Positions 16,736-24,732 of a DNA stretch of 64,000 nucleotides are shown piece after piece. The position numbers were made by a program, and so were the translations under genes. The stretch's first letter is position 1. Each line of letters starts with the position of its first letter. Under the pieces are notes generated by a model that saw only the letters and a list, made by a program, of their open reading frames with translations, had not been told where the DNA came from and did no database searches. The DNA is taken from NCBI RefSeq assembly GCF_036250755.1, contig NZ_CP109583.1, positions 992,001 to 1,056,000 on the forward strand, in the 5' to 3' direction. Origin of the DNA: Streptomyces uncialis. GTDB taxonomy: Bacteria > Actinomycetota > Actinomycetes > Streptomycetales > Streptomycetaceae.

Positions 16736-18292
16736 ATGCACCGTTTCCTCAGATCACTCGCGGCTCTTTGCGCCGCGATGGTCGGGTTCCAGATGTTCCT
16801 GGCTCCACCGGCGAGCGCCACGGAGGTGTCGGAGGACGCCGCGGCCATCGCGAAGTCGGCCGGGCAGAAGTGGGCCCTGAAGTCGCTGGCGAACGGCATG
16901 TATGTGTCGGTGGGCCTCAACGACGCCGGCGCCCAGGAGTGGCGGATGCGGGCCATGACCGGCACAGCGCCCGGCTCATGGGAGCGCTTCACCCTGCACA
17001 CGAACCACGCGGCCAAGACGGTCGGTTTCCGGTCCGAGATCACCGGATTCTTCGCCACGGCCGAGTTCTCGGACCCCGGCGACCAGAAGGGGAAGCTCCG
17101 GGCCAGGGGTGTCCGGCTCGGGCACTGGCAGCAGTTCACCCCCGGTTACACCGCCGAGGCGCCGCCCGCGGGATCGCCCGCCGGGTCGGTCGTCCTGACC
17201 CTGCGGGCCAGCGAGAAGGCCGCGGACGACCCGACCGCCACTCCGGAGCAGCGTGCGCTGAAGTACGTCTCCGCCAATGCGGACCCCGGCGGCGACGGTC
17301 TGCTGCGGGCCCGCGCCGACTCGGCCGGTTCCTGGGAGAAGTTCGTGCTGGAGCCGGTGGTCGGCGCGATCAGCGCCGATCCGCCGACGGCGGGTGCCGC
17401 TCCGGCCTCCGGTCTCGACGTGATGTCCTGGAACATGTGCGCGAACAACAAGAACTGCACGAAGTGGAGCGGCGGCCTCGCCGGTTACGAGGAGCTGAAC
17501 ACCGAGCTGAAGGGCCGGCTGGCGAACTCGGCGAGCGGCCATCTGCCCGACGTCGTCTTTCTCCAGGAGTTCTGCGAGAAGCACGCCAAGCGGGTCGAGC
17601 TGATGCTGGAGCAGCCGGTGACCCAGGGCGGGACCGGAGTCCAGTGGGACGTCCGGTTCGCTCCCCTCCATCACCGGACGAACGGCCCGCTGATCCAGAA
17701 GCAGTGCCAGATCACCGACACCGGCGGCAATACGGTGGCCGACCGCGGCTCCTACGGGGTCGCGATCGCCGTCCCCGAGGAGAACGTCTGGTACGAGCGG
17801 CACGATCTGCCCTCCCCCGACGGGAAGGAACAGCGTACGGCGATCTGCGCGGCCGTCCCGTCCCGCGCCGTCATGGCGTGCAACGCGCACTTCAGTTCCG
17901 GTGGGGGCGACAACTCCGACGACCAGTCGGGGGCGGCGCGCACGAAGCAGGCCGCTGCGCTGCTGGGCATCGTCGGGCAGTACGAGCAGAAGGGGTACCG
18001 GGTGGTCTTCGGCGGTGACCTCAACTCCGTACCGACGGACTCCATGTCCTCGGACACCCCCAAGGACATCCTCACCCAGACCTATACCCGGTACCGCGAG
18101 TGCGACGAGGGGTACTGGGCGGCGCGGCCGTTCGACGGGCGGGCGACGAAGCCGTTCGACACCCGGTCCATCAAGATCGACTACATCTTCGCCCCGGACA
18201 GCGCGCCGATCGACGCGTGCATGGTCACTCCGGACGCCGGGAAGTCGGACCACTACCCGATCCACGGCCGGGTGAATCTGCCCGCCACCTGA
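16736..18292 (+). CDS. Secreted endonuclease/exonuclease/phosphatase-fold protein
   Basis: A 518-residue protein with start ATG 16736 (AGGGAGG upstream) and a Sec signal peptide (1-28, PPASA). Residues 40-205 look like a fascin/beta-trefoil-type binding module (WALKSLANGMYVSVGL, GKLRARG, SWEKFVLEP). Residues 225-518 are the EEP catalytic fold: LDVMSWNMCANN, DVVFLQEFC with the metal-binding Glu, AHFSS, VVFGGDLNSVP, IDYIFAP and GKSDHYPIHG with the catalytic Asp-His. Family members are DNases, sphingomyelinases or inositol phosphatases. The export signal and binding domain suggest an extracellular nuclease or phosphodiesterase, but substrate cannot be read from sequence. It is a single-gene transcription unit. 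Confidence 0.87.
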   Translation: MHRFLRSLAALCAAMVGFQMFLAPPASATEVSEDAAAIAKSAGQKWALKSLANGMYVSVGLNDAGAQEWRMRAMTGTAPGSWERFTLHTNHAAKTVGFRSEITGFFATAEFSDPGDQKGKLRARGVRLGHWQQFTPGYTAEAPPAGSPAGSVVLTLRASEKAADDPTATPEQRALKYVSANADPGGDGLLRARADSAGSWEKFVLEPVVGAISADPPTAGAAPASGLDVMSWNMCANNKNCTKWSGGLAGYEELNTELKGRLANSASGHLPDVVFLQEFCEKHAKRVELMLEQPVTQGGTGVQWDVRFAPLHHRTNGPLIQKQCQITDTGGNTVADRGSYGVAIAVPEENVWYERHDLPSPDGKEQRTAICAAVPSRAVMACNAHFSSGGGDNSDDQSGAARTKQAAALLGIVGQYEQKGYRVVFGGDLNSVPTDSMSSDTPKDILTQTYTRYRECDEGYWAARPFDGRATKPFDTRSIKIDYIFAPDSAPIDACMVTPDAGKSDHYPIHGRVNLPAT

Positions 18293-18400
18293 CGGGCCGG
18301 GGTTCCCGTACGGCGTGGGCCGCGCGGTACGGGAACCCGGGAACCCCGGTCCTTGGGGCGGGCCACGGCTGAGCCGGGCGCCGCCTTCGAGTCGCCCGGT

Positions 18401-19114
18401 TCAGCGGTCCCCGGCGCCCTGTTCCGTCGCCGGACAGCCCGGGTGGCCCCAGCCCTTGCCGAGCTTCGTGATCTTGCTTCCGGCCGGGTATCCGGTCCCG
18501 CAGGGGCATCGCCCTGCGAACTTGGCCGTGATGGTCGGGGCGCCGCCCGTGGAACCGCTGCCGCGCTTGCGCTGGGCGGGGGCCTTGCGCTTGGCGCGGG
18601 GCGGCGCACCGGCCCGTTCCGGTGCGGGGACCGGCAGCTCGTGGTGGCCGAGCGCGGTCCCGGCGGGTTCCTGGGTTCCGGCCGCGTCGCTCGCGGCCTG
18701 GTCGGCGATGGCGTTCAGAGGATCGCCGTCCTGCTGGTGCGCGGGGACGTACACGAGTTCCACGTCCCGGCCGCTCAGCAGGGTGTCGATCCGCTCCACG
18801 AGCTCACGGTTGGCGACCGGGCCGCCGCCCGAGGTCCGCCAGCCGTTGCGCTTCCAGCCGGGCAGCCACTGGGTGACCGCCTTCATGGCGTACTGGGAGT
18901 CCATCCGGACCTCCAGCGGGGTGCCGGGAGGGGTGGCCTCCAGAAGGCGTTCCAGGGCGGTGAGCTCGGCGACGTTGTTCGTGGCGGTACCGAGCGGCCC
19001 GGACTCCCAGCGCTGCGGGCGCCCTTGCTCATCGGCGGCCACCCAGGCCCATCCGGCTCTGCCCGGGTTCCCCTTCGACGATCCGTCTGCGGCGGCGATG
19101 ATGCGGTCGTTCAT
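18401..19114 (-). CDS. Ribonuclease HI family protein with C-terminal Cys motif
   Basis: The 237-residue protein starts at ATG 19114; an ATG four codons earlier (19126) is an alternative. The RNase H fold is complete: D9 in AADGSSKGNPGRAG, E in NNVAELTALERLLEATP, D in VRMDSQYAMKAVTQW, and D in NAIADQAASDAA. It should cleave RNA in RNA-DNA hybrids. After a basic Ala/Pro/Lys-rich linker, the last 45 residues carry FAGRCPCGTGYPAGSKITK and GWGHPGCPA, a small Cys/His motif that may bind zinc or nucleic acid and is not part of classical rnhA products. Many actinobacteria have several RNase H paralogues, so a gene symbol is not assigned. Confidence 0.85.
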   Translation of the reverse strand: MNDRIIAAADGSSKGNPGRAGWAWVAADEQGRPQRWESGPLGTATNNVAELTALERLLEATPPGTPLEVRMDSQYAMKAVTQWLPGWKRNGWRTSGGGPVANRELVERIDTLLSGRDVELVYVPAHQQDGDPLNAIADQAASDAAGTQEPAGTALGHHELPVPAPERAGAPPRAKRKAPAQRKRGSGSTGGAPTITAKFAGRCPCGTGYPAGSKITKLGKGWGHPGCPATEQGAGDR

Positions 19115-19407
19115 GGCCCCGATCATGCCAGGTACGGAACGTACGGCGTCCCGGGCGCCGGCCGGGTACGCAGGGTCGCCGCCCGCCCACGCCCGCGCCG
19201 GCCTGCGTACCCGCGCGACCCGCCCTGCTGGTACCCACGCCACCCGCCCTCCCGGTGCCCGCACCCGACTCACCGCCGTACCCACGCGAGCCGCTCCGCC
19301 GATACCCGTGCCGCACCGCCCGCCCGGCGCCCGCGTGGCAGTGGCGGGGGCCGGGGGCAGCCGGGCGGCACCCGGTGCGGCCGGTCCGGCTCGCCGGGGC
19401 GGGCATC

Positions 19408-19578
19408 ATGGACGTCGGACCGGACCCGCCGCTGATCAGCGGCAGCGGGCTACGTGTGCTGGAGGAGCAGATGGCCGACCACCCCGGGTATGCCGGGCCC
19501 ACCGCCCGTAGCGGCGGTTCCGTACCCCGGTCACCGCGCGGACCCGCCGCTCCGGGACACCGGGGGACGGTCCGATGA
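19408..19578 (+). CDS. Small ORF coupled to the downstream hydrolase
   Basis: A 56-residue frame (MDVGPDPPLISGSGLRVLEE...) starts at ATG 19408 behind GGGGCGGG and ends with a TGA overlapping the ATG of the alpha/beta hydrolase. The first half reads like a natural amphipathic peptide and the second half is low-complexity. It resembles no family I know. It could be a real small protein or just a translated leader that delivers ribosomes to the next gene. The rest of the 460-base gap to its left holds nothing recognisable. Confidence 0.35.
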   Translation: MDVGPDPPLISGSGLRVLEEQMADHPGYAGPTARSGGSVPRSPRGPAAPGHRGTVR

Positions 19579-20381
19579 GCGCGGCGGCGGAGCCGGACCG
19601 TGTGAACCCCGGGGGCGACGGCCCGGCGGACGGCGACGAGGCGAGCGGCGACGTGGATGCCCGTGGCGGGGCGGGTGCGTTGGTGATCCGACGGGCACCG
19701 ACGGAACCCCGGGCCGCCGTCCTCCTTCTGCACGGCGGCCGGGAGGACGCGCTGGAGCCACCACCCCTGATGAACCTTCCCGCCGTGCGCATGCGGCCGT
19801 TCGCTTCGGATCTCGTCCGCGCGACCTCCCAGGAGCGGGTCCTGATCGGCCGGGTGCGCTATCGGCACCGCGGCTGGAACGGCCCCCGCGAGGACGCCGT
19901 CCACGACGCGCGGCGCGCGCTGCGGGCGCTGCTGGACGCGGCGGGACCGGTTCCCGTGGTGCTGATGGGTCACTCCATGGGAGCCCGCGCCGCCCTGCGG
20001 GTGGCGGGCGACGATCCGCAGGTGCGCGGGGTGGTGGCGCTGGCCCCTTGGTGCCCGCCGGGCGAGGCCGTCGGGCAGCTCCGCGACCGGATGGTGGCCG
20101 CCCTGCACGACCCGGCGGACCGGGTGACCCAGGCCGGGCGGACCTGGGAACATCTGACGCGCGCGAGCGCGGCGGGCGCCCGGACCCTGGGTATCCGGAT
20201 GCCCGGAGGGGGTCACGCGATGCTGCGTGACGCCCGCACCTGGCAGCGGATCGCCACCTCGCTCACCCTGGGAATGCTCGGCCTGGCCCCGCTACCGGAC
20301 CCCCTGGCACGCCAGGACCACTCGGGCGCAACCTATATGACAGCCAGTCAGGTTCTTGCGGAGACCGACGGCAGGCCCTGA
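19575..20381 (+). CDS. Alpha/beta hydrolase
   Basis: The 268-residue cytosolic protein starts at ATG 19575. It has a typical alpha/beta-hydrolase core: VLLLHGG (oxyanion loop), the nucleophile elbow GHSMGARAALRVAG, the strand VRGVVALAPWCPPGE, and a late GGGHAML that supplies the catalytic His. An acidic and Gly-rich N-terminal tail of about 35 residues precedes the fold. Similar actinobacterial proteins are annotated as dienelactone-hydrolase-like or lysophospholipase-like. The substrate is unknown. The next gene on this strand has its own promoter and riboswitch. Confidence 0.82.
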   Translation: MSAAAEPDRVNPGGDGPADGDEASGDVDARGGAGALVIRRAPTEPRAAVLLLHGGREDALEPPPLMNLPAVRMRPFASDLVRATSQERVLIGRVRYRHRGWNGPREDAVHDARRALRALLDAAGPVPVVLMGHSMGARAALRVAGDDPQVRGVVALAPWCPPGEAVGQLRDRMVAALHDPADRVTQAGRTWEHLTRASAAGARTLGIRMPGGGHAMLRDARTWQRIATSLTLGMLGLAPLPDPLARQDHSGATYMTASQVLAETDGRP

Positions 20382-20514
20382 CCCTCCCGGCCGGAGACGC
20401 GCGGAGGGCCGCTCCGAGGCGGGCCGATGCCTACCGCGTCGCGCCGGGCGGAGCGTGACGTGAGCGGTACCGACCGTCCTCGGCGACCGCCGCACGGCAG
20501 CGAGCCGGGTCACC

Positions 20515-20687
20515 TTGACGCTGTCTTCGTCCGCGTGTTCCAATCCGGCTGATAAGCAGTCAACTTCAGGGAAAGCCGGTCGAAGTCCGGCGCTGACCCG
20601 CAACCGTAGGCCCGGCGGCAGCCGGGTGAGCCGGAATGCCTGAGGTGGCAGATTCCAGCGAGAAGCGCCGTCGCGGACTACGGCGTG
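20515..20687 (+). promoter_or_regulatory. Promoter and cobalamin riboswitch, copy 2
   Basis: TTGACG (20515-20520), an 18-base spacer and TCCAAT (20539-20544) repeat the promoter of copy 1. The aptamer core AGGGAAAGCCGGTCGAAGTC (20568-20587), GCGCTGACCCGCAACCGTAG (20590-20609) and GAGCCGGAATGCC (20629-20641) match the cobalamin consensus better than copy 1. The stem CGCCGT/ACGGCG (20666-20671, 20680-20685) is identical to copy 1. A leader of about 300 bases follows before the ECF transporter genes; I see no gene in it. Confidence 0.9.
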
Positions 20688-20985
20688 GTCGACCGGCGTT
20701 CCCCTGCGGCACACCCAGGGAGCCGCCCTCCGCCACGTCCTGCCGCTCGGGGAAGCGACGAGGGGCCGGGGTGGAGACGGACAGACGGACACGACGGAAA
20801 CGGCGGACGGGTCCCGCCGTACGAAGCGCGGCGGTGTCCCCTGCCGACGGTACGACCGCCAGCCCGGTCCGCACCGCCCCCGCCCGTACCACCCGGGTCC
20901 GGGACGCCCGGGTCCGTACCGCCCATGTCGGCACCGCCCGTACGGCGCTCGCCACGGCCGGACCCCGCCGCGGCGAGCGGGACCG

Positions 20986-22200
20986 ATGACCTCACCCTCC
21001 GGCCCCGCACCCGACGCACGTACCCCCGGTGCCCGAAAGCCCGCCGCTCGTAGGCTCGTTGGGGAACCGGACCCGGGCGGGCGCCGGTTGCCCCGTACCC
21101 TGCACCCGGTGGCCTGGTGGATCTGGGCCCTCGCGCTCGCCACCGCCGTCAGCCGCACCAACAATCCGCTGCTGCTGTTCCTCGTACTCGCGGTGCTCGG
21201 GTACGTGATCACCGCGCGGCGCACCGAGGCGCCGTGGGCCCGCGGCTTCAAGTACTACCTCTACCTCGCGCTGATCGTCGTCGCGATCAGGGTGGTGTTC
21301 CGCGCGGTGTTCGCGACCGGCATCACGCCCGACGACCACTTCCTGTTCTCCCTGCCCCGCATCCCGACCCCCGACTGGTACGCCGGGATCGAGATCGGCG
21401 GCCCCGTCTCCCTGGAAGCGCTGCTGTCCGCCGCCACCGACGGACTGCGCATCGCCTGCATGCTGTGCTGCATCGGCGCGGCCAACACCCTCGCCAACCC
21501 CAAACGCGCGCTGCGCGTGCTGCCCGGGGCCCTGTACGAACTCGGGGTCGCCGTCACCGTGTCGCTCAGTGTCGCCCCGCAGCTCGTGCAGAGCGTGCAG
21601 CGTGTGCACCGGGCCAAACGGTTGCGCGCGGGCCGCGCCAAGGGCCTGGGCGCGCTGCGCGGCATCGTCGTCCCGGTGCTGGAGGACGCGCTGGAACGCT
21701 CGCTGCGGCTGGCCGCGGCGATGGATTCCCGCGGCTACGGCCGGGCCGGTACGGCCACCCGGGCGTCCCGGCGGATCACCGGAGGGCTGATGCTGGCGGG
21801 TATGTGCGGTCTGTGCGCCGGTGCGTACGGGCTGCTCGACGCGACCGCGCCCCGGGTGCTCGGGCTGCCCGCGATGGCGGCGGGGGCGCTGCTGTGCGTC
21901 GCCGGTCTGCGGACGGGCGGGCGGCGGGTCACCCGGACGACCTACCGTCCGGACCCGTGGCGGTTCGCGGAGTGGGCGGTGGCCGGGTGCGGTGTGCTGT
22001 CGGCCGTCGTCCTGTTCGGCGGCGCCGGGTTCGACGCCGCCGCGCTGAACCCGTCGATCTATCCGCTGAGCTGGCCCACGCTGCCGCTCGTCCCGGCGGC
22101 CGCGATCCTGCTCGCGGGGGCCGCCGGATTCCTGTCGCCGCCGCCGAGGGCACCCGTTCCGCCGTCCGTCCCGTCCCCGCGCAGCGAGGCAGTCACGTGA
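20986..22200 (+). CDS. ECF transporter T component (CbiQ/EcfT-like)
   Basis: The 404-residue membrane protein starts at ATG 20986. A charged, Pro-rich N-terminus of about 45 residues precedes helices starting at WWIWALALATAVSR, NPLLLFLVLAVLGYVI and YYLYLALIVVAIRVVF. The two Ala-Arg-type coupling-helix motifs expected of EcfT are visible in RAKRLRAGRAKGL and LAAAMDSRGYGR (about 212-255), which dock on the ATPases. A C-terminal pair of helices extends beyond the usual CbiQ length of about 270. It is first in a three-gene operon with fused ATPases and an S component, behind a cobalamin riboswitch, so the transported substrate is most likely cobalamin or a corrinoid. Confidence 0.9.
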   Translation: MTSPSGPAPDARTPGARKPAARRLVGEPDPGGRRLPRTLHPVAWWIWALALATAVSRTNNPLLLFLVLAVLGYVITARRTEAPWARGFKYYLYLALIVVAIRVVFRAVFATGITPDDHFLFSLPRIPTPDWYAGIEIGGPVSLEALLSAATDGLRIACMLCCIGAANTLANPKRALRVLPGALYELGVAVTVSLSVAPQLVQSVQRVHRAKRLRAGRAKGLGALRGIVVPVLEDALERSLRLAAAMDSRGYGRAGTATRASRRITGGLMLAGMCGLCAGAYGLLDATAPRVLGLPAMAAGALLCVAGLRTGGRRVTRTTYRPDPWRFAEWAVAGCGVLSAVVLFGGAGFDAAALNPSIYPLSWPTLPLVPAAAILLAGAAGFLSPPPRAPVPPSVPSPRSEAVT

Positions 22201-23846
22201 TCACCTTCGACGAGGTCAGTGTCCATTACGAGGACATGGCGGAGCCCGTGCTGCGCGATGTCGGTCTGACGGTGGACGAGGGTGAGCTGTGTCTGGTCGT
22301 CGGGCACACCGGGGTCGGCAAGTCGACGCTGCTCGGCGCCGTCAACGGCCTGGTGCCGCACTTCACCGGCGGCACCCTGTACGGGCGGGTCACGGTCGAC
22401 GGCCGTGACACCGCGGACCATCCGCCGCGTGAACTCGCCGATGTGGTGGGCGTGGTGGGCCAGGACCCGCTGGACGGTTTCGTGACCGACACCGTCGAGG
22501 AGGAACTGGCCTACGCGATGGAGCAGTTGGCCGTACCGCCCGCCACCATGCGCAAGCGCGTGGAGGAGACCCTGGATCTGCTGGGGCTGGCCGATCTGCG
22601 GCATCGCGCCCTGTACGAGCTCTCGGGCGGCCAGCAGCAGCGCGTCGCCATCGGTTCCGTCCTCACCGCGCATCCCCGTGTCCTCGTCCTGGACGAACCC
22701 ACCTCGGCGCTGGACCCGTCGGCGGCGGAGGAGGTGCTTTCGGCGGTCACCCGGCTCGTGCATGACCTCGGGGTGACCGTGCTGATCGCGGAGCACCGTC
22801 TCGAACGCGTCATCCAGTACGCGGACCGGGTCATCCATCTCCCGGGCGGGGGCCGGGTGGTGGCCGGGCGGCCCGACGAGGTGTTCCGTACGTCGTCCAT
22901 CGCGCCGCCGATCGTGGAGCTGGGGCGGACCGCCGGGTGGGATCCGCTGCCGCTGTCCATCCGGGACGCCCGCCGCAAGGCCGCTCCGCTGCGGACCCGG
23001 CTCGCCGACGCTCCCCCGCCGCCCGCCCGGCCGGGCGTCCCGGCCGTGGGCCCGCCGCTGCTGACGGCGCGCGGTATCACCGTGAGCTACGACCGGGTAC
23101 CCGCCGTCCGGGAGGTCGGCCTCGAACTCCACGGCGGCCGGGTCACCGCCCTGATGGGCCGCAACGGTTCCGGGAAGTCCTCCCTGCTGTGGGCGCTCCA
23201 GGGTTCCGGGCCACGGTCGGGCGGGACGGTACGGGTCACGGCGGCCGACGGCGGGAAGGGGGGCGATCCCCGCGATCTGTCCCCGGCCGACGCGCGCCGG
23301 CTGGTGGGGCTGGTTCCGCAGACGCCGACCGATCTGCTGTATCTGGAGAGCGTCGAGCAGGAACTCGCCCAGGCCGACCGGGAGTCCTTCACCCTGGGGA
23401 AGGATGTCCACGCGCGGGCCGTCCTCGACCGGCTCGCCCCGGGGATCGACGGCGCCACCCATCCGAGGGATCTGTCCGAGGGGCAGAAGCTGGCCCTGGT
23501 CCTGGCGATCCAGCTCACCGCGGCCCCCCGGGTGGTGCTGCTGGACGAGCCGACGCGCGGACTCGACTACCGGGCCAAGACCGAGCTGATCCGTGTCGTC
23601 GACGCTCTCGCGGCCGAGGGGCGGGCAGTGGTGATCTCCACGCACGACGTGGAGTTCGTCGCCCGCGCCGCCGACCGGGTCGTGGTGATGGCCGAGGGCG
23701 ACATCGTGGCGGACGGTCCGACCGCCGATGTCATCGTGGCCTCGCCCGTCTTCGCCCCGCAGGTCGCGAAGATCCTCGCGCCGCTCCCCTATCTCACGGT
23801 CGCGCAGGTGGCCGCGGCCCTCCCCGACGACGAGGCGGACTCATGA
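22197..23846 (+). CDS. ECF transporter fused A1-A2 ATPase
   Basis: A 549-residue double ATPase starts at GTG 22197, overlapping the T-component stop (GTGA). Domain one: Walker A GHTGVGKSTLL (36-46), signature LSGGQQQRVAIG, Walker B VLVLDEPTSALD, H-loop IAEHRLER. Domain two, from about residue 282: Walker A GRNGSGKSSLL, signature LSEGQKLALVLA (Glu for Gly in the motif, common in EcfA proteins), Walker B VVLLDEPTRGLD, H-loop STHDVEF. Fusion of both ATPases in one chain is usual for actinobacterial ECF systems. It powers uptake by the T and S components encoded on either side. Confidence 0.95.
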   Translation: MITFDEVSVHYEDMAEPVLRDVGLTVDEGELCLVVGHTGVGKSTLLGAVNGLVPHFTGGTLYGRVTVDGRDTADHPPRELADVVGVVGQDPLDGFVTDTVEEELAYAMEQLAVPPATMRKRVEETLDLLGLADLRHRALYELSGGQQQRVAIGSVLTAHPRVLVLDEPTSALDPSAAEEVLSAVTRLVHDLGVTVLIAEHRLERVIQYADRVIHLPGGGRVVAGRPDEVFRTSSIAPPIVELGRTAGWDPLPLSIRDARRKAAPLRTRLADAPPPPARPGVPAVGPPLLTARGITVSYDRVPAVREVGLELHGGRVTALMGRNGSGKSSLLWALQGSGPRSGGTVRVTAADGGKGGDPRDLSPADARRLVGLVPQTPTDLLYLESVEQELAQADRESFTLGKDVHARAVLDRLAPGIDGATHPRDLSEGQKLALVLAIQLTAAPRVVLLDEPTRGLDYRAKTELIRVVDALAAEGRAVVISTHDVEFVARAADRVVVMAEGDIVADGPTADVIVASPVFAPQVAKILAPLPYLTVAQVAAALPDDEADS

Positions 23847-24685
23847 CGCTGCCCGCCCGCACGACGGCGATCCGTATCGGCCCGCGCGCCGCGGTCGTCG
23901 TCGCCATGGCGGCCTTCCTCGGGGTGGTCGCCTTCTTCTGGCCGTTCCTCGTCGCCCCCGGCAGGTTCGCCTCGCACTACGCGCCGCCGCTGATCTTCGG
24001 GGTGCTGCTCGTCCTCGTGCTGTGCGTGGTGATCTCGGAGATCGCCGAGGGCGGGATCAGTTCCAAGGCCCTCGCCATGCTCGGGGTGCTCTCCGCGGTC
24101 AACGCGGCGCTGCGTCCGCTCGGCGCGGGGACCGCGGGCGTCGAGACCGTGTTCTTCGTGCTCGTCCTGGCGGGGCGCGTGTTCGGTCCCGGGTTCGGCT
24201 TCACCCTGGGCTGCACCTCGCTGTTCGCGTCGGCCCTGATCACCGGGGGTGTCGGTCCGTGGATGCCATACCAGATGTTCGGCTGCGCGTTCGTGGGGAT
24301 GCTCGCCGGGTTCCTTCCCCGGGCCACCGGCCGCCGGGAGGTGCTGCTGCTCGCCGGGTACGGTTCGCTGTCCGGCTATCTCTTCGGGTTCCTGCTGAAT
24401 CTGTCGTTCTGGCCGTTCTCCCTGGACCCGGGCAGCTCGATCGCCTATCTTCCCGGGCTGCCCTTCACCGAGCAGTGGCAGCGTTACATCGCCTTCGACA
24501 TCGCCACGTCCCTGGGCTGGGACACCGGCCGCGCGGTCACCAACTTCGTGTGCGTCGTCCTCGCGGGACCCGCCGTGCTGACCGTCTTCCGGCGGGCCGC
24601 GCGCAAGGCCCGTTTCCAGGCCCCGGTCCGCTTCGCCGCCCGCCACGGCGACGGGGACGCCGGGCCACCGTCCCTGACGAAGTAG
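23843..24685 (+). CDS. ECF transporter S component, probable cobalamin (CbrT-like)
   Basis: The 280-residue protein starts at ATG 23843 within the stop of the ATPase gene (ATGA). It has about six hydrophobic helices (AVVVAMAAFLGVVAFFWPFLV, PPLIFGVLLVLVLCVVI, VETVFFVLVLAGRVFGP, QMFGCAFVGMLAGFLP, LLLAGYGSLSGYLFGFLLNL, FVCVVLAGPAVLTVF) and the FGP/SALITGG-type loops of ECF substrate-binding subunits. The riboswitch and the nearby metE and surface-protein loci argue for vitamin B12 as ligand. It is the only uptake route for B12 visible here; no BtuCDF set is present. Confidence 0.85.
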   Translation: MTLPARTTAIRIGPRAAVVVAMAAFLGVVAFFWPFLVAPGRFASHYAPPLIFGVLLVLVLCVVISEIAEGGISSKALAMLGVLSAVNAALRPLGAGTAGVETVFFVLVLAGRVFGPGFGFTLGCTSLFASALITGGVGPWMPYQMFGCAFVGMLAGFLPRATGRREVLLLAGYGSLSGYLFGFLLNLSFWPFSLDPGSSIAYLPGLPFTEQWQRYIAFDIATSLGWDTGRAVTNFVCVVLAGPAVLTVFRRAARKARFQAPVRFAARHGDGDAGPPSLTK

Positions 24686-24687
24686 CC

Positions 24688-24727
24688 CCGGAGCGCGGGG
24701 GCCGGGTGCCCGGCCCCCCCGCTCCGG
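24688..24727. terminator. Bidirectional hairpin terminator
   Basis: Arms of 19 bases at 24688-24706 and 24709-24727 pair with one mismatch around a 2-nt loop, between the convergent S-component and metE genes. It should stop both transcripts. Confidence 0.8.
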
Positions 24728-24732
24728 TGCGG

